64,000 nt of DNA from Bretschneidera sinensis (Eukaryota; Streptophyta; Magnoliopsida; Brassicales; Akaniaceae): NCBI GenBank assembly GCA_023935145.1, contig CM043699.1, forward strand, positions 60,900,638-60,964,637, given 5' to 3'. A model generated the notes under the pieces. It saw only the letters and a list, made by a program, of their open reading frames with translations, ran no database searches and was not told the origin of the DNA. A program made the position numbers and the translations under genes. Shown in pieces: positions 1 to 11,625 of the stretch (position 1 is its first letter; each line of letters starts with the position of its first letter).

Positions 1-294
1 ATTGTTAGGTTTAATTTTGGGCCACCTACGAGTGGTGAATAGTTTTTATTTTTTAAGTCTAGCCTTGAGTCAAACTTTAAACCAATTTCGAGTCTCTACT
101 CAATTTTGATATTTTCAATCTTAAAACTATTGATGAGGTCGATTCAGACATGAAGTCTATAAATCTTGAATTTATTAATAAAGTATGCTTAGATTTTGAG
201 TATCCGCATGTCTTATCTTCTGATAATGCGGCTCATGATAATGAATTTAAATAGGAAAGTGAAATAGAGAATAAGTGCAATTCTCAACTAAAAT

Positions 295-1290
295 TTGATG
301 AAACTATCTCCATTAATCTTGGAACTAATGATGAACCTAAAGAAATCAAGATTAGCAATACTCTCATACCACTAGAACAAGAACAACTTATCTAACTTTT
401 GAATGAATTTAATGATGTATTTATATAGTCATATGAGAACATGCTTGTCATTGATCCTCGAATAGTACAATATCGCATTCCATTATATGAACATGTAAAA
501 ACCTGTTAAGTAAAAGTTAAAAAGAATGAACAAGAATGGGTTTTGAAAATCAAAGAAGAGATCACCAAATAGTTGAAAGCCAAGTTCTTGATTTGCAAAG
601 TATCCAGAGTGGGTTTCCAATATCATAACAGTTTTGAAGAAGGATGGAAGAATCCATTGTTGTGTTGATTATCGAGATCTCAACAAGGACAATCCCAGAG
701 ATGATTTTCAATTGCCACAAATAGATACACTTATTGACTACACTGCCAATCATGCTTTGTTATCTTTCATGGATGGGTTCTCAGGTTATAATTAGGTTCA
801 AAGGGCTCTAGAAGTTAGAACGAAGACAATATTTATCACCCAATGGGGTACATTTTGTCATAGAGTCATACCTTTTGGATTGAAGAATGAAGGTGTGACA
901 TGCCATAGAATTGCTACTACTTTGCTCCATAATATGATGTTCAAGGAAGTTGAGGTATATGTGGATGACATGATAATGAAGTCTAAGGATCAAAAGGGCC
1001 ATTATGGTGCTTTGAAAGAGTTCTTTAAGAGAATTCAAGAGTACAAGTTGAGATTGAGTCAGTAGAAAAGGTTCTAGGTTTTGTGAAAAGTCAAAGAGCT
1101 ATGGAGATTGATCAGTCCAAGATAAAAGCTATAGTTGATATACCTATGTTCAAGACTAAGAAAGAAGTTAAAGGTTTTTTAGGAAGAATTCAATACATTA
1201 GTCGTTTCATTACCAAGCTCACTACTATTTGTGAACCAATTTTCAAGTTATTGAAGAAGAATACCATGATTGAATGGAATCTTTAGTGTT
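295..1290 (+). pseudogene. Tat-type reverse transcriptase, broken
   Basis: Reverse transcriptase would copy the element RNA into cDNA in cytoplasmic virus-like particles. The upstream linker (about 311-600) reads like the Tat block with INLGT, DPRIVQYRIPLY and LKIKEEI before the RT core. The core shows VDYRDLN (about 659-680), FMDGFSGYN (about 768-795) and the catalytic YVDD at 958-969, followed by the thumb motif with KGFLGRIQYISRF near 1168-1206. Stops and at least two frame changes break it into short open pieces at 880-1065 and 1083-1286. The YVDD box survives, but the protein cannot be made. It is followed directly by RNase H remains. Confidence 0.8.
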
Positions 1291-1299
1291 GAGAATCAT

Positions 1300-1740
1300 T
1301 TGATAAGATTAAGGAGTACTTAGCGAATCCACTAGTTTTAGTTCTGCTAAGACAAAGAGCACTGTTGTTGTTGTATCTCCCATTACTAAGACAACTATAG
1401 GATGTATGTTAGCATAGGAAGATTAGGAAAACCAAGAAAGAACCATTTTATATTTAAGTATGAAGATGTTGGAATATGAGGTTAAGTACACCAAGTTTAA
1501 GAAATTTTGTTTGACATTGCTTTGAGAAACCAAGAAGCTAAATCATTATATGGTTTCTTTCCAAGTCATGGTTATTTCTAGAATTGATCATGTTAAGTAT
1601 TTATTTGAAAAGTCTACTATGATTGGAAGAATATTTTGTTAGCTCCTGTTGTTGTCTGAATTTAATTTCAAATATGTCACCAACAAGTCTATCAAAGGTA
1701 ATGCTATCGCTGAGCACCCTAAACAAGAAAAGACTATTTA
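1300..1740 (+). pseudogene. Tat-type RNase H, broken
   Basis: After the RT thumb the plus strand carries remnants of the gypsy RNase H: a stretch resembling VVVVSPITKTTIGCMLA near 1365-1412, EYEVKYTKFKK near 1470-1506 and a tail with KYVTNKSIKGNAIAE near 1672-1716. These are spread over different frames with many stops. In the family this domain removes the RNA template during reverse transcription. The D and E catalytic positions cannot be assigned with confidence because of frame changes. Confidence 0.6.
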
Positions 1741-1789
1741 ATGTATGTGTTTATAGATGAAGACTTAACAGCTATTGATAACAGTGCGA

Positions 1790-2155
1790 AACAAGAAATG
1801 TACTTTGATGGAGCTTCGAATAATAATGGCTATGGTATTGATATAGTGATAGTGTCGCCAAAATAATCGTATATGTAAGTGAATCGACATAGAAACGCAG
1901 AGAACATTTAATTTTTTTATGTCGATAAACTTAACCGAAGAAATTCTTTATGATTAATTGAGACGAGAAATCAAATTTGATACAAAGTTAGGAATTTATA
2001 CCTTTTTTTAATTAAAATTTGTAGGAACTTCAAATCATGTTCATGAGTCGTTAAAGTATCTGATCTCTAAGCGTATCCACACAAGAAACGAAGAATTAAA
2101 GATCTCCATGAAAGGGTGGCCAAGAATTATAGAGTGATAGCTCCTAGGATTTTCG
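1790..2155 (+). pseudogene. second, archaeal-type RNase H (aRNH) of Tat element #1
   Basis: A methionine at 1798 starts MYFDGASNNNGYGIDIVIVS, which matches the opening strand of the extra RNase H that Tat-lineage elements carry between RNase H and integrase. The first catalytic Asp (in YFDG) is present. Reading fails after about 1862 with a stop; only weak similarity follows to about 2155. The presence of this domain twice in the window (here and at 34340) is the best evidence for Tat lineage membership. Confidence 0.72.
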
Positions 2156-2159
2156 GTTT

Positions 2160-2790
2160 TGGCTTAAATAGAGAGAGCTTAAGATCTAATCTTAATCTCT
2201 AATAATAACCATTAGGATTTCCATCAAATAGAATCACTATTTGCATAGAACCTTTTCTCCTAAAGGCTACAGGATTTCTAAAATTGTAATTAAAACCTTA
2301 ATTTAATTTAGTTCTTAGAAATCTCTCCATTGGCCCCTTAATTTATTTGTCTATTCTTAAAATTTCCCTATTGTGTGTGACCCCTTAGGTTCAATGTTCA
2401 TTGGTAGTAGGTTGTAACTATTATGCGTCAATTGGACCCCTCCAATTAATTAGAACTCATTCTAATTAGTTCAAATTAAAACCCATTTTAATACTCCATT
2501 CCTTTAATGAAATTAATTAATTACAATTAATTATCAAGTTTTCTACAAATCATGAGTGACACCAATAATTATATCATGATTACCCAATGATATGAATTTA
2601 AGTGAACCTTTTTGTTGTCAGTTAATGTGTAATTCAATCATTCCATCATGCAATGCCCTTGATTAAACCTAAGGTATGGAATTATTGTCAAACCTTAATT
2701 ATTTAGTCATATGTATCTTGATCTCAAGTCCATAACTTAAATGGTGAAAATAAAAACTCCTTTCTAATTTCCACCTCACATTGGCCATGT
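2160..2790 (-). mobile_element. truncated copia LTR fragment, reverse orientation
   Basis: The reverse complement of this stretch matches the 3' LTR of the copia element at 28609-30260, particularly its 29300-29950 part (shared text such as GGTCACACACAATAGGGAAA and the block around ACTAGAGGATCAATAGAGAG). It is a fragment lacking LTR ends, embedded in the 3' region of Tat element #1. No coding content. Confidence 0.7.
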
Positions 2791-2834
2791 CTTTAAGTCT
2801 TTCAAGCTGCATGATTCTACAGCGCATGTATCTC

Positions 2835-2848
2835 CAAAGAGGGGCAAA
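2835..2848 (+). other. polypurine tract of Tat element #1
   Basis: The purine-rich run CAAAGAGGGGCAAA lies immediately before an LTR start TGTAGACACCC. In gypsy elements this primes plus-strand DNA synthesis. The same arrangement is seen in Tat #3 at 36833-36846. Confidence 0.7.
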
Positions 2849-3656
2849 TGTAGACACCCAATTTTGTAACATTAGATAAATGATAACTCATCTTCTTGGA
2901 ACTCTATGAAAATATCTAAGTCGATGAGTTTTTGAGTGTGATTGAGATTTATTCCCCACTTAGTTCAAATATTGACCATGTCAGAGGTTGATTGATACAA
3001 TAGAATAAGAGAATTCCTAATCCATAAAAATTGACTTTGCCAAAAATCTTTTATTTTGTTGTTTTGAGAACATGAATTTCAAGCTCAATAAATTTTGATC
3101 CTCAAATCATTACAACCTTCCCTTTCCCAAATTAATGAACCTTCTAATTATATTTTTTGGATTGATCCAATAAGAGATAAGTGAGATATAATTTTTTTTT
3201 TACTGAAATAGCTCTATAATAGCTCCAAACCTAACTAGTTTATGTATTTCGGGTCTCATTTAAACTCCATGTTGAATTTTTGTGTGCAACCACTAGCCCA
3301 ACCACTGGGCTCGAAAGAAGACTCCCTAGGATTTCCAAAAACTATAATAAAAGCTCCAAACTCATTCGTATAAGTATGCATTGACTATTTGAAGTCAGAG
3401 TCTAGAATTTGCCTCATTCATATAAATAGTGCAGGAATTGGATTTAAGAAGTCATTAAACACTTATCTATTCTCTCTAGGATGGCTAGAGCTTGTTCCTA
3501 AACCTAATAGAATCTCCTAAACCTTAAAAATACCCCTTTTAGAAGCCCTAATGTAGATCACTTCCACCATTTTTCAAATCTCATTGAATTATAACTCTAA
3601 TTTTCAGATTCTTTCCTTCACTCTCACCAAAACAAAAACCCTAGCCTGAAAACACT
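2849..3656 (+). mobile_element. 3' LTR of Tat element #1, cut by Athila-E
   Basis: Begins TGTAGACACCCAATTTT, close to the Tat #3 LTR start TGTAGATACCTAATTT at 36847. It runs to 3656, where the Athila-E LTR begins. The last 245 bases (about 3410-3656) recur at 16052-16300 in uninterrupted form, so that copy preserves what the insertion target looked like. No coding content. Confidence 0.7.
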
Positions 3657-4869
3657 TGATAAGTGCTTAAATAGTCATATTTAAGCCCCTTAATTTACAC
3701 TTGTTAGGCTCTTTGTTTATATATTTTAGTAGATTCTACTTCACTTTTGTGTTTTCTATGTTTTTCATAGGGCTTTGACAAAAGGATGACATTTTGGAGC
3801 TTTAAAGGATAAAAAGTGAAGGTCTGCAATCCAGCAAGGTGCGCTCGAGCACATCTCTCTTATAATCGAGTGCACAAGCACTCGAGTGTATAGTTAGAAG
3901 GCTCGAGCGCACACATGTGCTTGAGCGCAGACCCATACGATCGAGTGCACATGCACCAGAGGTGGCAGAGACAGAATTGGAAAGAAGTCTTCGGACCTTA
4001 AATTGGAAATTAGGGTTTCGGGGCACCCTTAAAGCCCTATATATAGTCTTGTAAAACACAAAAAACATACTTTTGGATTGAGATTGAAGTTGTAAGCTTT
4101 GGAGAGGAATTGACGATTTGTCTTCTCAGCATTCTTCGGGTTTTATTTTTCTGTTCTAGTTTAGTTATGGTTGTGATGTTTAGTTTACTTAGCATGTGTA
4201 ACTAACTTCCTAAAAGGGCTTGATTGAAGCCCTAATTATGCTTTCCTATATATGTAATCATTGATTGCCTTTGCAAATAGCCGTGTTATAATGCTTTAAT
4301 TGATTAATGCCTGTTTTTATTTAAATTCCTCATATGTATGTGTCTGATCAACGTATTCATGTGGTATGGATCGGTTAGTTAGATTAATTTGGATGACCGA
4401 GTCCTGGGTCTGACAATAGTAACAAAATAAATCCACGTCGAATTCTTGGGTTAATCAACATGGGACGACTCAGTATACACCATGCTGAATCCCTTAAGAG
4501 AGAAAAGAGTTAGAGTATACACCATGCCTAACTCATTGCTTAGGGAGATCAATAGCCTAAGGAGTGGGCCAAGCCCTTAGGTTGACAACCATTAGGTATT
4601 CATGATATGGCTATAGCATTGGCACTTTACTTATTAGGAAAGTAGGATTAGTGGTGGATATCAAAGCCCTATGTTCTTATTATTATCAATTCACAGTCAA
4701 TATTTATTTTTATCTTTTTTATATTGAGAAACTAATTCTAAATCGAAATTCACCAATCCCTGTGGAGATGATCTCGCACTTGCACACTATGCTACTATTG
4801 ACCTTGTGCACTTGCAAGTAAAATTGTACGATTATTTTCTTATTTATTTAGGTAGATAAACACTCAACA
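3657..4869 (+). repeat. Athila-E 5' LTR (1213 bp)
   Basis: Starts TGATAAGTGCTTAAATAG and ends CTCAACA just before the primer site. It matches the 3' copy at 15658-15989 over their shared part. U3 holds CGATCGAG-type motifs (about 3841-3960) upstream of a TATA box at 4038. Its end carries the CTGTGGA...CTCGCACTTGCAC block shared by other Athila LTRs in the window. Apparent short ORFs inside it are not genes. Confidence 0.88.
4038..4046 (+). promoter_or_regulatory. TATA box of the Athila-E 5' LTR
   Basis: TATATATAG follows the CGATCG-type repeat cluster and the conserved GGGCACCCTTAAAGCCC. The same TATA context recurs in the 3' LTR near 15963. Predicted start of genomic RNA would lie about 25-35 bases downstream. 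Confidence 0.6.
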
Positions 4870-4875
4870 AGTTTT

Positions 4876-4893
4876 TGGCGCCGTTTCTGAGGA
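4876..4893 (+). other. primer binding site of Athila-E (tRNA-Asp type, decayed)
   Basis: TGGCGCCGTTTCTGAGGA begins 6 bases after the LTR end. It matches the complement of the plant tRNA-Asp 3' end (TGGCGCCGTTGCCGGGGA) with a few changes in the distal half. This tRNA is the usual Athila primer. Confidence 0.75.
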
Positions 4894-5301
4894 TTGCGCT
4901 AAATTTCTTTCTAGAATTATTTTCGTTTAGTTTAGTAATTTTTATTTATTTATTCTATTATTTCTATCAAATTTTAAGTTTATGTTTTTACCTTTATTTT
5001 TGATTAATCCAAAACCTAATCTATTTCCTTTTGTTTTTTGTTTTAAGCGCTCTAACAGAACCCTCTGTACCACCTGCGATCGAGCACACCCTCTATGCGA
5101 TCGAGTGCATTTGAGGCAGAGAGTTACTCGGGCAGCAGTGTTGAACTGCTGCACTAAAGCAATTATTACCGATTCATGCACGGGCTTTGATCCAGACATC
5201 CAACATTCTTTCCCATCGATACTGAGCTTGAGCGAACTATCTAACAAAGGCTTAGAGATAACTCTGAAGAGGTAGAAGAAGAAATTGAAAAGGAAGCACC
5301 A
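4894..5301 (+). other. Athila-E leader, non-coding or decayed gag N-terminus
   Basis: Lies between primer site and the first recognisable gag segment. It contains GATCGAG motifs (about 5085-5110) like those of the LTR U3, and a short acidic stretch just upstream of the ATG at 5302 (EEVEEEIEKEAP in one frame). Open frames on both strands look accidental. I assign no function. Confidence 0.4.
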
Positions 5302-6764
5302 ATGGCGGAACAGATCGAAAATCAACAACCACCTGAGCGGAGACAGATGAAGCAATCCTTCATCACACGGAACCTTAATCAGCCATCTTGCATTGCTTAT
5401 CAACCCGAGGCAGAAGGTAACTACTACATATCTCTGCAGATACTCAGTGCATTGACTCACTTTAGGGGTACACCTAATAGGATCCACACCTACACCTTCG
5501 AGAGTTCTTCGATCTCTGCAAGTTCCAGCACATCCGAGGCTTGGACCAAGAAGGAATCAGGTTAATTCTTTTCCCTTTTTCCTTAAAAGATAATGCTAAA
5601 CTATGGTACAATTCATTGCCTGCAGTTTCTATCCATACTTAGGTGGAGTTGGCCAGCAAATTCCTAAGGAAATTTTTTTCAGCCCAAAAAACGAGGCAAA
5701 TGAGGAAAGAGATTCAGTCTTTCCAACAAAAGGATGCAGACCTATTCTTTGAGGCATGGAGACATTTCAACGAGCTGCTACTCAAATGCCCATATCACAA
5801 CCTACCTCAGGATGAATTGGTACAAGCTTTCTATGAAGGTTTAAGTGATACTAATAAAAGTATTGTGGATTCAGGTTGTGGAGGAGTGCTGATGGAGAAA
5901 AGCAGCGAAGAAGCCATGGAGCTCTTCGAGACCTTAAGTGAACATACCCAGCAGTTCTCATCTCGAGTTAGACATGTAACCAAGAGCAAAGGTATGTATT
6001 AGGTGAACCTAAATGGAGGATCTTCTACCCAAATAGCTGTTGTTGAGAGGAAACTAGATCTGCTAGTTAAAGCCATGGCTGCTCAGAATGCATCACCTAA
6101 TCCACCAACGGCACCACTCCAAGTATGTGCGATATGTTCCCAATTTTATCATAATACTGATACATGTCCCTTGTATTTATCAGCAGACTCCGAGCAAGCA
6201 AACTTTGTGGGACCTAACAACTATCTGCCAAAGAACAATCTGTATGCAAACACCTACAAACCTGGATGGCGGAATCACCCAAACTTTTCTTGGAGCAACA
6301 ATCAGAACAATCAAGGGCAGCAAAGAAACTCCCAACCAGTTGCCCACTCTGTTCCTGGACCAAAGAAGAATGACCTCGAGAGCCTTGTAAGGCAACTGGC
6401 AACTCAGCACCAGCAGCTGGTATCTCAACACTAACAGCTGATGACTTCACAAGAACAATTCATGGAAGAAACAAGACAATTTCGGACTGAGATGAGATAA
6501 ACCACTGCAAAACATTATCAAGCCATTCAAGGACTAGAATTATAAATGGGGCAATTGGCCAAAGAATTGAGTAGTAGAAAGCAAGGTGAGCTTCCAACTC
6601 AACCACTACCTAATCCAAGAGGACATCAACAACTTAATGCTGTAACAACCCTAAGAAGTGGTAAGATCATATGCATTGATAAGCCTGCTCAAGCATCTCC
6701 AGAAAATGCATCCACATCTAAGGTAAGTAAGATGGAGAAGGTGAATGCACCACCCTTCCCTTAA
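5302..6764 (+). pseudogene. Athila-E gag, broken
   Basis: Gag would form the virus-like particle and bind RNA. The segment at 5643-6002 contains the capsid-like motifs FLRKFFSAQKT, EAWRHFNELL and the FYEGL/GGVLMEKSSEEAMEL block typical of Athila gag. The frame from 6003 continues with CAICSQFYHNTDTC (6133-6174), a CCHC-like zinc knuckle, then the YKPGWRNHPNFSW signature (6258-6294) and a Gln-rich coiled-coil stretch. A frame change near 5540-5565 and stops at 6000, 6432, 6498 and 6543 interrupt it. The order and spacing match Athila-D gag at 53006-54350. No intact product is expected. Confidence 0.85.
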
Positions 6765-7753
6765 AGGTTAGAAAACCTAAGAAAGAAACTAAATTGCTTG
6801 ATATTTTTGAAATTTTAAGAAAAGTAGAGATTAACTTTCCTTTATTAGATGCAATTAAACAAATTCCTGCATATGCTAAATTTTTGAAAGAATGTTGCAC
6901 TAATAAAAGGAAGTTTTAGGAGCATGAGACAATAGCCTTGACTAAAGAGGTAAGTGCTGTGCTACTAAGAAAACTACCCCCAAAACTAAAAGATCCCGGT
7001 AGTTTTACTATTCCTTGCAGGCTAGGTGACCAGCTATTCGAGCATGCACTATTGGATCTAGGGGTGAGCGTCAATCTACTACCATACAGTGTATTTGAGA
7101 CACTAGGCTTAGGGGAGCTTCAACCAACCTCCATCACTTTGCAACTGGCTGACAAAAGCATCAAATAACTGAGAGGTATTCTCAAGGATGTTTTGTTAAA
7201 AGTAGGTAAATTTATTTTACCTGCTTATTTTATTGTATTAGATATGGAAGAATGTACTATGTCATTACCTCTATCCATCATCTTAGGAAGGCCCTTTATG
7301 ATAACTACTGACACAAATATTAGTGTAAAAAAGGGCATTGTCACTATGAAGGTAAATGATGATGAGATAGAATTCAAAATATTTAATATAGTACAATCAA
7401 CCAAAGATGATAATGAATGTTCTAATGTAAGCTTAATGCAAGGTGTTATTGAGCAAGTTTATCAGGTCCATCACATTGATCCATTGGAGGCCACCCTCAA
7501 CCATGGTATCACAAGTTTAGATATTAAGCCAAAGGATGACAATGTAATTAAGGACATCAATAAAGCTATGCAACTCTTTAAGGACACACCAAAGCTTCCA
7601 AGTAAGTATATTCCTCCAGTTGAACCGCCTGAGCCTACTAACACTACTTTTCTCTCCTCTATTGTCCAAGCACCAAAATTGGAGATGAAGCAGCTATTCA
7701 GGGCACTTGAACCACCTAAGGTGGGCTTTCAGTTCCCCCTTCAAAGAGAGTAG
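6765..7753 (+). pseudogene. Athila-E aspartic protease and downstream linker, broken
   Basis: The protease would cut the gag-pol precursor. The pre-protease block with NFPLLDAIKQIPAYAKFLK lies at about 6835-6890. The active-site region ALLDLGVSVNLLP is at 7048-7086 and the flap/dimer block SIILGRPFMITTDTN at 7275-7319. A stop at 6918, another at 7165-7168 and one at 7751 break the frame. After 7753 the expected RT does not follow; the sequence becomes non-coding until the chromovirus at 7987. Confidence 0.85.
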
Positions 7754-7986
7754 TACTAAAGCTACTATAGAGAGTGCTTGAGCAATTCCCACTTTCACAA
7801 ACCTATAGCTCAAGTGCCTCTATCAAGGTTAGTTGTACTGAGGCCACTAAAGTACGGTATGGTTGTATTGTTCTAAACTCATTATTATAATCTTGGTAAG
7901 ATTTAATTTTTCTATACATGCTACTGTGCGCTTGAGCTCACCACATAGTGTGCTCGAGCGCACCTTCACCCTGCACTCTAACCCCT
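7754..7986 (+). other. Athila-E spacer left of the nested chromovirus
   Basis: Non-coding. Contains two GCTCGAGCGCACC-type motifs (about 7927-7965). It ends in CCCCT at 7982-7986, the probable left target duplication of the chromovirus; its partner after 12388 is CCCCC. Confidence 0.5.
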
Positions 7987-8622
7987 TGATGCAGGAGGAT
8001 CCGAGTCAGATGATGTTAAGTTGTCAGATAGCATGTTGTTGGCACTGAGATACCTTGAGTTGGCAGATCAACGTAAAGATAGCAGGTGGACTACCTAGAA
8101 TGGTTGGATCACTCCAAATCTAAGGGTGCGGTTTACATCGTTTTACGTGCCATGGCCTCGGATCGGGCCCCGGAGACCGTAGTTTGATTGGAAATGGGCC
8201 CCCAATCAAAACTTAGAGTCTTTTAAGTGTAGTGGGGTTTTAGCCAAAAAATGACGTTTAGGCCTTCAATTTGCAGTTTTCAGTTTTTAGGAAACTTTTC
8301 ATTTGCAATTTCTTTTGTATTCAAGTCAGAATTGACTACCGTTAATTTTGCCTTAATTGTAACGCTTAATTTTAGTATTTTCCATAGTTTTTCCCCAAAT
8401 TCATGTTTTCGGGGATTTTTGCTTTTTTTAGCTTTGACCTTATAAATAAGGAGGCTACGTACGGAAAAGGGAGGATATGATATTTTGGATTGCATAATTT
8501 TCAATTGACCATCAGAGGTGTTTCTCTGTGTTTTTTTTCTTTGGGCGATTCTCTTGTGTTTTCCCCTGTGAATTATCTGTTGAAACTAGCCTGCAGAATA
8601 ATCACTATTCTATCCGGTGTCA
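7987..8622 (+). repeat. chromovirus 5' LTR (636 bp)
   Basis: Starts TGATGCAGGAGGATCC and ends GGTGTCA directly before the primer site. It matches 11751-12388 closely along its full length. A TATA box is at 8441-8448. Confidence 0.9.
8441..8448 (+). promoter_or_regulatory. TATA box of the chromovirus 5' LTR
   Basis: TATAAATA in the context GACCTTATAAATAAGGAGG; the same sequence recurs in the 3' LTR near 12206. Confidence 0.55.
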
Positions 8623-8624
8623 GT

Positions 8625-8637
8625 TGGTATCAGAGCT
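8625..8637 (+). other. chromovirus primer binding site (initiator tRNA-Met)
   Basis: TGGTATCAGAGCT begins two bases after the LTR end and matches the complement of the initiator tRNA-Met 3' end, the usual chromovirus and copia primer. Confidence 0.85.
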
Positions 8638-8673
8638 TCAGCATCTTCCTGGGGTGAGATTTCTTCAGTTTCC

Positions 8674-9600
8674 ATGGTTGGTGGTCGTGGTCATGGTCGT
8701 CGCGGGCAGGTGCCGAACGAGGAAGCCCCGCACCGTGATCATAATGTTCAGGATGTGATGATTAAGGATTTACAGAGGCAAGTTGCAGAGTTAACCCAGC
8801 GTCTAACGGCGCCGAATTTCGGTGATCGTGAGACAGAAGATCACGATTCTGATTCCAGTTTCGAAAACCCGTATCACAATCCTGCTCGATTCTGGGAGCA
8901 CCGTGGTCGGGAGGATCGTTATGGAGACCTTGATTTCAGAGAGGATCTGCCCGAGTTTTCTGGTACGTTACAGGCTGAAGGATTCATCGATTGGTTGAAT
9001 GAAGTAGAACGTATTTTTGAGTATAAGGAAGTCTCAGATCGTGTCAAAGTGAAACTGGTCGCCATCAAACTCAAAGGCAGAGCATTTGCATAGTGGGAGA
9101 AGTTGAGGCGCTCATGCGACTAATTGGGAGAGGATGAAAAAGAAGATGAAGGGTCACTTCCTTCTTTTCGGCTACACTCAAACCTTGTTTCAGCAACTTC
9201 ATTCATTGAGGCAAGGCACGAGATCGATTGATGATTACACAGAGGAGTTCTATCAATTGATAGCCCAGAATGATTTATCTGAGATGGAAGAACAGATGGT
9301 GGCACAGTATTTAGGGGGATTACAATAGCTCCTGCAGGATTTCCTCAGCCTTCACTCATTGTGGACCATTTCTGAAGTATACCAGCATGCACTTGCGGTG
9401 GAAAAACAGCAGAACAAGAGGCCAATTAACAGAAGCGATCAAAGCAGTCGGCCAGTTCGCCCTCAAGAATCCCGTCCTGCCTAGTAGCCACCCCAGGGTA
9501 ACTCTAACTCAAATATTAGATGTTTCAGATGTGGTGAACCGGGATATAAAGCGACTGAGTGCAGGAAGCCTACTAGTCAGAAGGGAAAAAATCTCCTGAT
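8674..9600 (+). pseudogene. chromovirus gag, broken
   Basis: Gag forms the particle. The ATG at 8674, 37 bases past the primer site, opens a basic Gly/Arg-rich start (GGRGHGRRGQ), a short coiled coil (LQRQVAELTQRL, 8770-8805), and the capsid segment with FSGTLQAEGFIDWLNEVERI (8956-9015). A TAG at 9091-9093 falls where the family has a conserved Trp (FAWWEKLR), consistent with TGG to TAG. The capsid C-terminal part continues at 9134-9328 in another frame. A zinc knuckle CFRCGEPGYKATEC at about 9516-9557 has Tyr in place of the zinc-binding His. Confidence 0.85.
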
Positions 9601-10450
9601 TAAGGACGAAGTGGTAGACGAAATTGAGGAGATTGGAGAGTTTGTGTATGATGATGATGAAGATGGAGATGTGTTGTATGGAGATGGCCATGAGACTCTG
9701 GTCGTTCGTAAGAGTCTACTGACCCCCAAGGGCAATACAGGGGACGATTGGTTGAGAACCAATATTTTCCACACGACCTGCACAGTTGTAGATAAAGTCT
9801 GCAAGATGATCATTGACAGTGGTAGTTGCAAGAATGTAGTGTCTGAAGAGACTGTCCAGAAATTGTAGTTGAAGACAGATCATCATCCCAAGCCATACAA
9901 ATTGTCATGGCTAAATAAAGGCAGTGAGGTAGCAGTAGATAGGCGATGCCTAGTGTCTTTTTCAATTGGTAGGAAATATTTTGATAATGCTTGGTCTGAT
10001 GTTGTGTCTATGGATGTTTGTCATGTATTGTTAGGCAGGCCTTGGTAGTATAATCATAGCGTTATTCATAATGAGTGGAAAAATATATATTCCCTTAGCA
10101 TCAAAGGGAAGAAGATTGTGTTGGCACCTCGTCGAGAAGGAACCACTCCTACCCCGGTAGTCAATAATACTAATCTGCTTTCTATGTGTAGGTTTTTAGC
10201 TGAGATTGAGCATGGAGACGTGGTCTATGCTCTGCTGCCTTGTGGGAATAGTGCAGTAGACATGAATCCAAATTTACCAGCAGAGGTGCAGCAGCTACTA
10301 GCAGATTTTTTTGACCTGATGCCAGAGGATCTTCCTCTTGGGTTGCCACCTATGAGGGATATTCAGCATCAGATCAACCTTGTTCAGGGGTCCAGTTTGC
10401 CTAATCGACCGATGTATCACCTCAGTCCCAAGGAATCTGAAGAGTTATAG
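9601..10450 (+). pseudogene. chromovirus protease and pre-RT linker, broken
   Basis: An acidic linker (EEIGEFVYDDDEDGD, 9626-9670) leads to the retropepsin active site MIIDSGSCKNVV at about 9807-9842, with Asp-Ser-Gly intact. A stop at 9866-9868 and another where LLGRPW should continue (near 10047) interrupt it. The RT approach block (PAEVQQLLADFFDLMPEDLP, then PPMRDIQHQINLVQG) is at 10276-10390 and ends in a TAG at 10448-10450. Confidence 0.82.
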
Positions 10451-11335
10451 CAACATGTGGTAGAGTTGTTGGAAAGGGGCTACGTCCGTGAGAGTATGAG
10501 CCCATGTGCAGTTCCTGCCTTGTTAGTGCCGAAGAAAGAAGGCTCTTGGCGTATATGTGTTGATAGCAGAGCAATCAACAGGATTACAGTGAAATACAGG
10601 TTTTCAATTCCCTGCCTGGATGATATGTTAGACTAGCTATTCGGTTCTAAGGTCTTCTAAAAAATTGACCTTAAAAGTGGATACCACCAAATCAGAATAA
10701 GGCCTGGAGATGAGTGGAAGACAGCATTTAAGACGCAACATGGGTTGTATGAGTGGATGGTCATGCCTTTTGGGCTGTCCAATGTGCCCAACACATTTAT
10801 GAGATTTATGCATCAGGTTTTACGACCTTTCATGGGGAAATTTGTTATAGTTTACTTCGACGACATCCTCATTTATAGCCTGACGTGGGTGTCACATTTT
10901 GATCACCTCTGTGCTGTTTTTGATATGTTGAGGACGGAGCGCCTGTTCGTCAATCAGAAGAAGTGTTCTTTCTTCACTACTTCTGTAACTTTTTTGGGTT
11001 TTGTTGTGTCTACTAATGGTGTTCATGCAAATCAGTCGAAGATAGATGCGGTCTTGGAGTGGCCCAAACCGAAGACCTTGCACGATGTCAGAAGTTTCCA
11101 TGGATTGGCATCCTTCTACCGGTGGTTCATCAGAAATTTTAGCACTCTGATTGCTCCGATCACAGAGTGCCTCAAGGGACTTGATTTCCAGTGGTCCGAG
11201 GAGGCAGAAACTAGTTTTCAACTAGTCAAGCAGAAGATGACAGAAGCACCAGTTTTGGCACTTCCTGATTTTGAAAAAGTGTTTGAGGTAAACTGTGATG
11301 CTTCTGGGGTTGACACTGGTGGTGTTCTGAGTTAG
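10451..11335 (+). pseudogene. chromovirus reverse transcriptase, broken
   Basis: Shows the RT core in order: [18 protein letters not shown] (about 10512-10565), [12 protein letters not shown] (10664-10699), [19 protein letters not shown] (10722-10778) and YFDDILIYS (10855-10881). The open piece 10745-11335 runs through the thumb ([19 protein letters not shown]) into the start of RNase H. Stops at 10634-10636 and 10658-10660 lie inside the fingers/palm, so no full enzyme could form. YFDD is present. Confidence 0.88.
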
Positions 11336-11625
11336 GAGGGGTGCCTAATAGCTTTTTTTAGTGAGAAGCTATCAGGATTAAAGAAGAATTATTCTACCTA
11401 TGATATGGAGTTTTATACCATAGTTCAGTCCCTGAAGCATTGGCGTCACTACCTAGTGCAGAGGGAGTTCATTCTTATCACTGATCATGAGGCCCTGAAG
11501 TACATCAATGGCCAACACAAGCTAAGTAGACGGCATGCCAAGTGGGTGGTGTACTTGTAGGGGTTCATGTTTGCACTGAGGCACCAAGCAGGAAGTCTAA
11601 ATCGTGTCGTAGATGCATTGAGCCG
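11270..11625 (+). pseudogene. chromovirus RNase H, broken
   Basis: [17 protein letters not shown] (11284-11335) supplies the first catalytic Asp, followed after a TAG at 11333-11335 by FFSEKLSGLKKNYSTYDMEF (second motif), LITDHEALKYI (11473-11506, third Asp) and VVDALSRR (11608-11630, fourth Asp). A second stop is at 11558-11560. The domain is complete in length but broken. Confidence 0.83.

Larger units (their letters stand above)
1..2848 (+). mobile_element. Tat-type Ty3/gypsy element #1, internal pol region to 3' polypurine tract (decayed)
   Basis: This is the 3' half of the internal region of a Tat-lineage gypsy element; its 5' part lies left of the window. Reading the plus strand across frames gives the order RT, RNase H, second (archaeal-type) RNase H, which is diagnostic of the Tat/Ogre/Retand group. 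No integrase follows; the sequence passes into a foreign copia LTR fragment and then a polypurine tract at 2835-2848 and an LTR start at 2849. Many stops and frameshifts show an old, inactive copy. Lineage call is from motifs only. Confidence 0.8.

Noticed and set aside
4942..5487. 181-aa minus-strand ORF
   Set aside because: Lies antisense to the Athila-E leader and gag start; no recognisable domain.
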